From contig NZ_JAEQNE010000003.1 of NCBI RefSeq assembly GCF_016722785.1, positions 371,001-435,000 of the forward strand: a DNA stretch of 64,000 nt, in the 5' to 3' direction. Source of the stretch: Ramlibacter monticola. GTDB taxonomy: Bacteria; Pseudomonadota; Gammaproteobacteria; Burkholderiales; Burkholderiaceae_C. Shown one piece after another: positions 57,999 to 64,000 of the stretch (its first letter is position 1; each line of letters begins with the position of its first letter). The position numbers and the translations under genes were made by a program. Below the pieces are notes generated by a model. It made no database searches and was not told the origin of the DNA. It worked only from the letters and a program-made list of their open reading frames with translations.

Positions 57999-58883
57999 AT
58001 GGAGCGCGAAGCGATCGGCGTGGTGGGCCTGGGTCTCGTGGGCCAGGCGCTGTCGGCGCGGCTGCGCGCGGGCGGCCGACGCACGATCGGCTATGACCTG
58101 CGCGAGGAAGCGGCCGAAGCCTTGCGCGCGCAAGGCGGCGAAACCGTGTCTTCGCTGGCGCGCCTGGGCGAGCAGGTGGAGACGGTGCTGCTCGCGGTGT
58201 TCGACACGCGCGGCGTGCTCGAAGTGGTGGAAGGCGGGGCGGGCCTGTTGTCGGGCGGCCACCGTGTGCGTCGCATCGTGGACTGCTCCACGGGCGCGCC
58301 GGCGGAGCTCGAAGCGCTCGCACGGCGCTTGCGCGCGCGCGGCGTGGAGTTCATCGAGTCGCCCTTGTCCGGGTCGAGCCAGCAGATCGCCGCCGGCGAG
58401 GCCGTGGCGCTGGTCGGGGCGGAACAGGACGCGTGGCATGCCGCGCAGCCGCTGCTGTCCTCGCTGGCCGCGCAGTGCATCCACGTGGGCGGTCCCGGCA
58501 TGGGCGCGAAGGCCAAGCTGGCGACCAACCTCGTGCTGGGCCTGAACCGCGCGGTGTTCGCCGAAGGCCTGGCGTTCGCCGAGAGCCTGGGCATCGCGCC
58601 GGACCGCTTCCTCGCCCTCGTGCTCGCCACGCCGGCGCGCTCCGATGCGGCGCAGGTGAAGGGGCCCCTGATGGTGGCCGGGGACTTCGAGCCCCGGTCG
58701 CGCATCCGGCAGCACCAGAAGGACGTGGGCTTGATGCTCGAAAGCGCGGCTGCGAGCGGCCTGGACCTGCCCTTTTCGCGTCTGCATGCCGCCCTGCTGG
58801 CGGAAGCGGTGGAGCAGGGGCGGGGAGAACTGGACAACGCCGCGATCGTGCTGCAACTGCGGGGCCGCAGCAGGCCAGGCTAG
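57999..58883 (+). CDS. 3-hydroxyisobutyrate/beta-hydroxyacid dehydrogenase family
   Basis: This 294-residue enzyme has the N-terminal Rossmann GLGLVG motif (10-15) and a C-terminal helical domain with catalytic Lys173 in GAKAKLATN. It belongs to the 3-hydroxyisobutyrate or tartronate-semialdehyde reductase family. The usual DAPVSGG substrate motif appears as ESPLSGSS (120-127). It starts 3 bp after the SDR gene, in the same operon. Together with SDR and Bug it suggests catabolism of a hydroxylated short-chain acid. Confidence 0.9.
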   Translation: MEREAIGVVGLGLVGQALSARLRAGGRRTIGYDLREEAAEALRAQGGETVSSLARLGEQVETVLLAVFDTRGVLEVVEGGAGLLSGGHRVRRIVDCSTGAPAELEALARRLRARGVEFIESPLSGSSQQIAAGEAVALVGAEQDAWHAAQPLLSSLAAQCIHVGGPGMGAKAKLATNLVLGLNRAVFAEGLAFAESLGIAPDRFLALVLATPARSDAAQVKGPLMVAGDFEPRSRIRQHQKDVGLMLESAAASGLDLPFSRLHAALLAEAVEQGRGELDNAAIVLQLRGRSRPG

Positions 58884-58935
58884 GAACGCGCGCAGGCCTG
58901 CCGGTGCGGACCGTGCGGCCTGCGGGGAGAGAAGC

Positions 58936-59289
58936 TCAAGCCATCTTCACGGCGGTCCCGCTCACGGCCACCATCATCATGCCGTTGTTCTCGCCCAGCA
59001 CCTCGTAGTCGAAATCGATCCCGACGATGCCGTCGGCGCCAAGTTCCTTCGCCGCTGCCATCATGTCCTGCAGCGCCGCATCGCGCGCACCGGACAGGGC
59101 CCGCTCGTAGCCGCCGGCGCGTCCGCCCACGACGTCGCGGATCGACGAGAACATGTCGCGGAAGATGTTGGCGCCGATGATCGCCTCGCCATTGACCACG
59201 CCGAGGAACTTGCCGACCCGCGCGCCTTCGCCATTCGGCACGATCGTGGCGAGGAAGAAGCTTTCGTCCGACTTCGAGAACCAGCCCAT
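58936..59289 (-). CDS. YbjQ-family (UPF0145) protein
   Basis: This 117-residue protein matches the YbjQ family: IIGANIFRDMFSSIRDVVGGR, the GYERALSGARDAALQDMM helix and the ELGADGIVGIDFDYEVLG segment. The fold is a pentameric barrel; some members are annotated as heavy-metal-binding, but the role is unproven. ATG at 59289 follows AAGGAGC on the minus strand. It is convergent with the hydroxyacid dehydrogenase and stands alone. Confidence 0.9.
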   Translation of the reverse strand: MGWFSKSDESFFLATIVPNGEGARVGKFLGVVNGEAIIGANIFRDMFSSIRDVVGGRAGGYERALSGARDAALQDMMAAAKELGADGIVGIDFDYEVLGENNGMMMVAVSGTAVKMA

Positions 59290-59934
59290 ACCAAGCTCCT
59301 TGTCGAGAAGAGGCTGAACAAGCTGGCCGCATCGTAGTTGCATGCGTGGTCTTCGTCGACTCGGCGGGTCCTTCGCCGCCGGTCGGCGCTGCGCCCCGCC
59401 GCAGGCGAGGAACGAACATTTTTCGCTTTCGTGCTCATTAACCCGGCACGCGGCTGGAAGCCGCGCCGGCACTCGCTCGGCCGAAGTCCGGGGCGTGTTG
59501 TCCACAGGTCTTTCCACCGAAGCTGTGAGCAGAGGGTCTCGGCAATGTGGTAGCGCGGGTTTCGAACGTTCATCGCGCGCGCCTGGGCCCGGTCGCGGCG
59601 GGCATCGCGTCCATCGGCGGGCCCAGGCGGCGACGCCAGGCCGAAGGGGACTTCCCGGAGTACGGATTTGAATTAAGCGATTGGGGCGATTTGCCGGCTC
59701 CACGCGGCCCAATTGCCGATATCCGATTCCCCGCCGTCATTTAGCCGTCATTATTTTTGCGACGTCGCAACAATCGAATCACACCGTAATTGCTGCGCCG
59801 CAACAAATGCCCACAATTTCACGGTCTCCGGATACAGGGAGGGCGGCCAAAAATCGTTCAGACTCCGATCCCGTTCAATTCATTGCCCGGAGGGAGGCCC
59901 GGCGGCCCCATCCCGATAGAGCAAGGAGAGCCAA
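59290..59934. other. Long control region before the carbonic anhydrase operon
   Basis: These 645 bases lie between YbjQ (minus) and carbonic anhydrase (plus). The right part (about 59660-59900) is visibly AT-richer. It holds a direct repeat GCCGTCATT (59733 and 59744, 11 bp apart) and a perfect 14-bp palindrome (next entry). I see no gene and no RNA family I can name. Regulated expression of the operon is likely. Confidence 0.5.
59757..59770. promoter_or_regulatory. Perfect palindrome TTGCGACGTCGCAA
   Basis: This is a 14-bp perfect dyad in the AT-rich part of the gap, 165 bp upstream of the carbonic anhydrase TTG. It is near a repeated GCCGTCATT element. It is a good operator candidate for the carbonic anhydrase/SulP operon; the owner is unknown. 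Confidence 0.5.
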
Positions 59935-60630
59935 TTGTCCGATACCCTGATTCCCGGCACCGCCCGTTTTCGCCGCGGCTATTTCCGGAAAAAAAGAGAG
60001 AAATACCTGGACCTCGTGCGCAATGGGCAAAATCCGGCCACGCTGTTCATCACCTGCGCGGATTCGCGGATCATTCCCAGCGCCGTGACCGGCACCGATC
60101 CCGGCGAGCTCTTCGTCATCCGGAACGTCGGCAACATGGTCCCGGCGTGCAACGGCAGCCAGCATTGCCCGTCCACCGGCGCCGGCATCGAGTACGCGGT
60201 GACCGTGCTCGGCGTGCGGGACATCACCGTGTGCGGCCATTCGCACTGCGGCGCCTGCGCCGCGCTGTTCCAGGACAGGAGCAACCCGGAGCTGGTCCTG
60301 ACCGGGAAGTGGCTGGAGCAGGGCCGTTCCGTTCGCGACCTGGTGCTGCACCAGGCCGCCCCCGACTACGGCCCGGGCGCCCCGGTGTTCCGGAGCCGGG
60401 CCGAGCGCGAGCAGGTCCTGCGCGCCACCGAGAAGGCCATGGTGGTCCAGCACCTGCGCAACCTCATGAGTTATCCCGCAGTCGCCCACCGGGTCGCCGC
60501 CGGCGAACTCAAGCTGAATGGCTGGTACTACGAGATCGAGAGCGGCGAGATCGAAGCCTACGATCCCGACCGCCTCGCCTTCGTGCCGATCGAGCGCCAG
60601 GTGCCGCCGGCCACGCGCCGGGCAGCCTGA
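59935..60630 (+). CDS. Beta-class carbonic anhydrase
   Basis: This 231-residue enzyme interconverts CO2 and bicarbonate. The zinc ligands are Cys41 in ITCADSR, His102 and Cys105 in GHSHCGAC, with the Asp43-Arg45 dyad. This is the type I (CxDxR plus HxxC) beta-CA pattern. The start is TTG at 59935, with AAGGAGAG upstream; an ATG alternative would remove the first strand. It is followed 87 bp later by a SulP transporter on the same strand, a common bicarbonate-handling pair. Confidence 0.94.
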   Translation: MSDTLIPGTARFRRGYFRKKREKYLDLVRNGQNPATLFITCADSRIIPSAVTGTDPGELFVIRNVGNMVPACNGSQHCPSTGAGIEYAVTVLGVRDITVCGHSHCGACAALFQDRSNPELVLTGKWLEQGRSVRDLVLHQAAPDYGPGAPVFRSRAEREQVLRATEKAMVVQHLRNLMSYPAVAHRVAAGELKLNGWYYEIESGEIEAYDPDRLAFVPIERQVPPATRRAA

Positions 60631-60717
60631 GCGCCCGCAACGTGCCGTCAGCCACGCGCTGGGCGGCCTGACCGCCTTCCTCGGCACCCATCCCACTCCC
60701 CTTCGCCAGGAGACCCT

Positions 60718-62319
60718 TTGAAAGCACTCTTGTCCGGTTTCCGGCTGAACAACCTGTTCGCCGGCTTCATCGTCGCCGTCGTCGCCTTGCCCCTGTGCAT
60801 CGCCTTCGCCATCGCCTCCGGGGCCAACCCGATGGCCGGCATCGTGTCGGGCGTGGTCGGCGGGCTCATCGCCGCCCTCGCCGGCAGTTCCCGCTACCAG
60901 GTCTCGGGTCCGGCCGCCGCCTTCATCACCGTCATCTACGGCATCGTCGCGCAGCACGGCTTCGGCGCCCTGCTGGCCGCGACCTTCCTCGCGGGCCTCG
61001 TCGTGCTGGCCATCGCCGGCCTGCGGCTCGGACGCCTGATGGAGTTGATGCCCCACTCGGTCATCGTCGGCTTCACCACCGGCATCGGTCTGCTGATCCT
61101 GCTGGGCCAGGTTCCGGCGGCGCTCGGGATCGACGCGCCGGGCAAGGATGCGCTGCACAAGGTCGCCTACACGCTGAGCCACTGGCGCGAGGGCCATCTG
61201 GCCGAACTCGCCGTGCTCGCCGCCACCCTGGCCAGCGCGCTGGTCTGGTCGCGCTACCGGGTGGCGCGCTGGGTCCCGGCGCCGCTGGTCGCGCTCGGTG
61301 TCGGCACGGCATGCGCCGTGGCGCTGGCCGACGCCGGCCTGCCGGTGCGGACCATCGGCGCGCTGTACAAGATCTCGATCGATGGGATCGCGTGGTCGCC
61401 CGGATTTCTCGCTGCCATCCCGCGTCAACTGCCGGCGGTTGCCCCGGCCGGCTTGACGCTGGGCATCCTGATCGCGGTCGAAACGCTGCTCTCGGCCAAG
61501 GCCCTGGACACGATGACCGGCACCCGCCACAACCCGGACCGCGAGCTGTTCGGCCTTGGCCTGGCCAACCTCGCCGTGCCCTTCCTTGGCGGCCTGCCGG
61601 CTTCCGGCGTGATCGTCCGCGGCAGCACCAACGTGATGAGCGGCGGCACCCACCAGACGGCCGCCGCCATCCATGCCTTGTGCCTGGCAGCCTTCGTGGC
61701 CCTGCTGTTCAAGCTGATCGGGATGCTGCCGCTGGCCGCGTTGGCCGCCATCCTGCTCCTCACCGCCCGCCGCCTGATCGAGGTCCACGAGTTGCGCACG
61801 ATCACCCGCATCGACCGGGTCGAAGGCGCGCTCGCGGTCGCCACGGCGGCGCTGACCGTGACCGTCGACCTGACCGTTTCCGTGCCGCTGGGCGTCGCCC
61901 TCATGCTCATGCTCGCCCTGCGACGCATGCTCGATGGCAAGCGCCTGGATGTCTGCGACCAGCACGGCCATACGGTCCTGGCGGTCAGCCAGACCATCAC
62001 CTTCCTGACCAGCCCCGGCCTGCTGGCCGAGATGGAGCGCCACCTGGGTGACGGGCGCGTCCGCACGCTCAACCTGCTCGAGGCCCACTACATCGATGCC
62101 ACCGGCGCGCTCATGCTGGCCCGCCTGCTGGACCGCCACCCGCGCCTGCAGGTCTGGGTCGCGCAGCAGTCGACCAGCGATCGCCTGAACCACGCAGGCG
62201 TGCCCGCCGACCGGATCGCGCTGCTCGGCAACGGGGTCGTCCACCTGCCGGAAGTGTTCCGCCGGCTGTCCCTGCCCGCCCTTCCCGATCGGCTGCCGGC
62301 GTACCGCGTAGCCATCTAG
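60718..62319 (+). CDS. SulP-family anion transporter, probably bicarbonate
   Basis: This 533-residue protein has about 12 membrane segments (residues 10-405, with LFAGFIVAVVALPLCIAFAI, SSRYQVSGPAAAFITV and LGGLPASGVIVRGSTNV). A C-terminal STAS-like region follows (about 420-515, containing AHYIDATGALMLA). It belongs to the SulP family that moves sulfate, bicarbonate or related anions. The neighbouring carbonic anhydrase suggests bicarbonate. TTG at 60718 has AGGAGA upstream, so both genes of the operon start with TTG. Confidence 0.9.
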   Translation: MKALLSGFRLNNLFAGFIVAVVALPLCIAFAIASGANPMAGIVSGVVGGLIAALAGSSRYQVSGPAAAFITVIYGIVAQHGFGALLAATFLAGLVVLAIAGLRLGRLMELMPHSVIVGFTTGIGLLILLGQVPAALGIDAPGKDALHKVAYTLSHWREGHLAELAVLAATLASALVWSRYRVARWVPAPLVALGVGTACAVALADAGLPVRTIGALYKISIDGIAWSPGFLAAIPRQLPAVAPAGLTLGILIAVETLLSAKALDTMTGTRHNPDRELFGLGLANLAVPFLGGLPASGVIVRGSTNVMSGGTHQTAAAIHALCLAAFVALLFKLIGMLPLAALAAILLLTARRLIEVHELRTITRIDRVEGALAVATAALTVTVDLTVSVPLGVALMLMLALRRMLDGKRLDVCDQHGHTVLAVSQTITFLTSPGLLAEMERHLGDGRVRTLNLLEAHYIDATGALMLARLLDRHPRLQVWVAQQSTSDRLNHAGVPADRIALLGNGVVHLPEVFRRLSLPALPDRLPAYRVAI

Positions 62320-62581
62320 GGACGGTCCGAATTGGAAAAGCCGCGGTCGGCAATACGCAAATGTCGGCCGCGGCCCCGCGTGCGGGGAAATTCAAGCCAA
62401 CCTTCTTGTGGCGCATTAATTCTTCGAGCCCCGGGTTCCACGAAAAGGGAAATTGAATTGGAATTGCCATATCCAATCCGGGAATATCCTTCGTGTTGTT
62501 CGCGAAGTCGCCCGGACCGGTCCCGGACCTCTCCAAAGGGCGCGCAAAATGATGCCCGGCGCCACCCTTTGCAGAGTACCC

Positions 62582-63124
62582 ATGACGCAAATTCAGGAAT
62601 CCCTCTTGCGGACATTGCAGGCCCGGTTCGATGCCAACCCGCATCGGCATCCCGGGATGCCATGGAATGAAGTCGCGACCCGGTTGCGCGGACGCTCGGC
62701 GGCGCTGAAGTCGATCGCCGCGATGGAGGCCTCGCGCGGGGAGCCGGACGTGGTCGGCTTCGACGAAGCGAGTCGCCAATTCCTGTTCTGCGACTGCTCC
62801 CGCGAAAGTCCTGCCGGACGCAGGAGTCTCTGCTACGACCGCGAAGCGCTGGACGCGCGCAAGGAGCAGAAGCCGGAGGGGAGTGCCATGGAGCGGGCGT
62901 CGGCGATGGGCATCGAACTCCTCTCGGAGGCCGCGTACCGCCACCTCCAGCAACTGGATGAGTTCGACCTGAAGACCTCCAGTTGGATCCTCACGCCCCC
63001 GGACGTCCGCTCGCTGGGGGGCGCTCTGTTTTGCGACCGCCGTTACGGGAAGGTCTTCGTGTACCACAACGGAGCGCAGTCCTACTACGCCGCAAGGGGC
63101 TTCCGCGGCCTGTTGCGCCTCTGA
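62582..63124 (+). CDS. DUF4256 family protein
   Basis: This 180-residue soluble protein fits DUF4256: LLRTLQARFDANPHRHPGMP, GEPDVVGFDEASRQFLFCDC, SPAGRRSLCYD, then SEAAYRHLQQLDEFDLKTSS and SLGGALFCDRRYGKVFVYHN. Several conserved cysteines and tyrosines are visible. The function is unknown. ATG at 62582 gives the family length; the longer in-frame reading from 62453 overlaps AT-rich non-coding DNA. A weak hairpin (62340-62374) separates it from SulP, so it is probably transcribed alone. Confidence 0.85.
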   Translation: MTQIQESLLRTLQARFDANPHRHPGMPWNEVATRLRGRSAALKSIAAMEASRGEPDVVGFDEASRQFLFCDCSRESPAGRRSLCYDREALDARKEQKPEGSAMERASAMGIELLSEAAYRHLQQLDEFDLKTSSWILTPPDVRSLGGALFCDRRYGKVFVYHNGAQSYYAARGFRGLLRL

Positions 63125-63251
63125 ATTCCCGGGCGGCCGGTCGGCTTGGGAGCGCGCCGTCCGAGGCGCTACATTTCCGCTCAGGCAGCCAGGGTCAACG
63201 CGCCGGCCAACTGCGCGCGGGCCTCTTCGTGCAGCCTGGATGGAGGATCCC

Positions 63252-63719
63252 ATGCCCACGAACCATCACTCTCGACGCGCCATCGTGCTGTGGCTTGCAA
63301 CCCTGATCGGCACCGGGCCTGCATGGGCGGGCAAGCACGGCGGCGGCGAGGGGCACGGCAACAAGGGCAAGGGGCACTCCGGCGACAAGCACGACGGCCA
63401 CGAACCCGAGCAGGGCGCCTTCTTCACCGCCGGCAACCGCGATGCCGTCCACCACTACTACGCCTCGGCCAAGAAGTGCCCCCCGGGGCTGGCGAAGAAG
63501 AACAACGGTTGCATGCCGCCCGGCCAGGCGAAGAAGCAGTGGGCGGTCGGCCAGCCGCTGGCTTCGTCGGTGGTGGTGCACCCCGTGCCGCAGCAGATCG
63601 TCGTGGCCCTGCCGCCGGTGCCGGTCGGCCACAAGTACGTGCAGGTCGCAGGCGACATCTTGCTGGTCGCCGTGGGGTCCATGATGGTCGTCGACGGCAT
63701 CAACGGGCTGCTGCGCTGA
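63252..63719 (+). CDS. Exported RcnB/CigR-like protein
   Basis: This 155-residue protein has a signal peptide (about 1-26, cleaved after AWA) and a Gly/Lys/His-rich linker (GKHGGGEGHGNKGKGHSGDK). The conserved CPPGLAKKNNGCMPPGQAKK segment and the C-terminal KYVQVAGDILLVAVGSMMVV hydrophobic region match the RcnB/CigR family. Members are periplasmic and have been linked to nickel/cobalt homeostasis (RcnB) or virulence control (CigR); the role here is open. ATG at 63252 has GGAGG upstream. Confidence 0.8.
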   Translation: MPTNHHSRRAIVLWLATLIGTGPAWAGKHGGGEGHGNKGKGHSGDKHDGHEPEQGAFFTAGNRDAVHHYYASAKKCPPGLAKKNNGCMPPGQAKKQWAVGQPLASSVVVHPVPQQIVVALPPVPVGHKYVQVAGDILLVAVGSMMVVDGINGLLR

Positions 63720-63750
63720 TCCGTCGACCGCGGGCCATCCTGCGCAATCG

Positions 63751-64000
63751 CTAGAGCAGCCGCAGCCGAGCAGCTTGCTCCCGCAACTCGTCGCGGAAGT
63801 CCGGGTGGGCGATGGCGATGAGTGCGCGGGCGCGCTCATGCATCGTCATGCCGCGCAACTGGGCGACGCCGTACTCCGTCACGACGTAGTTGACGTCGTT
63901 CTTGCTGGTGGACACCAGGGTGCCCGGCTCCAGCGTGGGCACGATGCGCGAGATGCGCCCGTCCTTGGCGGTGGAGGGCACGACGATGAAGGACTTGCCG
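63751..64000 (-). CDS. Acetyl-CoA hydrolase/transferase family protein, C-terminal end (partial)
   Basis: The last 83 codons of a protein running past the right edge are visible. They match the C-terminal domain of the acetyl-CoA hydrolase/CoA-transferase family (4-hydroxybutyrate CoA-transferase type): FIVVPSTAKDGRISRIVPTL, NDVNYVVTEYGVAQLRG and the ALIAIAHPDFRDEL ending. The enzyme transfers or hydrolyses CoA from small acyl-CoAs. The start and catalytic Glu region lie outside the window. Confidence 0.88.
   Translation of the reverse strand, partial: GKSFIVVPSTAKDGRISRIVPTLEPGTLVSTSKNDVNYVVTEYGVAQLRGMTMHERARALIAIAHPDFRDELREQAARLRLL

Noticed and set aside
59875-62244. 789-codon minus-strand frame opposite carbonic anhydrase and SulP
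   Set aside because: It overlaps two genes with unmistakable catalytic or membrane motifs and has no domain of its own.

Overview
The window is GC-rich throughout, with mostly GTG/ATG and some TTG starts, tight gene packing and many 4-base start/stop overlaps. The gene families point to a betaproteobacterium of the order Burkholderiales, most likely Comamonadaceae (Ramlibacter or Variovorax type). Signs are two Bug/TctC-type tripartite tricarboxylate receptors each divergent from a LysR regulator, an intracellular polyhydroxyalkanoate depolymerase, a DUF4148 protein, a plasmid-partition-like ParB/Srx-domain protein and many glutathione S-transferases. The genus is inference. I saw no rRNA, tRNA, CRISPR array, integrase or transposase.

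Layout. 0-5 kb: the end of a polyamine-type ABC importer, PHA depolymerase, a GST and a cupin. 4.4-7.4 kb: TetR divergent from a DUF4287-DoxX pair, an orphan HTH protein, a GST and a small Lys/His-rich exported protein. 7.8-13.1 kb: a PKD lipoprotein, a ParB-like pair, a broken MFS gene and an Asp-box (sialidase-fold) exported protein. 13.2-16.2 kb: a cytochrome c / metallophosphoesterase / CuA-type cupredoxin operon divergent from an ECF sigma and anti-sigma pair. 16.3-24 kb: a hybrid histidine kinase, a His-rich exported protein behind a leader hairpin, small detoxification genes and a cyanophycinase-like peptidase. 24.2-31.9 kb: a locus around an OmpR-type regulator and a very large GAF/PAS hybrid kinase. 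Several promoters here carry GTATC-like direct repeats, and two of them share a longer promoter module. 32-42.6 kb: a Tat-exported ferritin-like protein, a PEP mutase-like enzyme, a hydrolase and Baeyer-Villiger-type monooxygenase pair, a large secreted cadherin-like protein behind a repeat-rich leader, and MsrB. 42.7-47.7 kb: a Bug receptor-amidase-FAD oxidase operon with divergent LysR, then a LysR gene remnant. 47.8-55.1 kb: rhodanese, a PPC-domain protein, a metallothionein-like peptide, an NlpC/P60 lipoprotein, a trypsin-like protease, a Na+/H+ antiporter, and LysR divergent from a PNPOx-family protein. 55.3-58.9 kb: LysR divergent from Bug-SDR-hydroxyacid dehydrogenase, with a clear double operator between them. 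58.9-64 kb: YbjQ, a beta-carbonic anhydrase and SulP transporter operon, DUF4256, a CigR-like protein and the C-terminal part of an acetyl-CoA hydrolase/transferase.

Most of this is ordinary environmental-betaproteobacterial metabolism. The parts that most deserve a second look are the 24-32 kb kinase/regulator locus with its shared promoter elements, the 13-16 kb CuA/cytochrome/phosphoesterase module under probable ECF control, and the 12-cysteine peptide at 49.5 kb.
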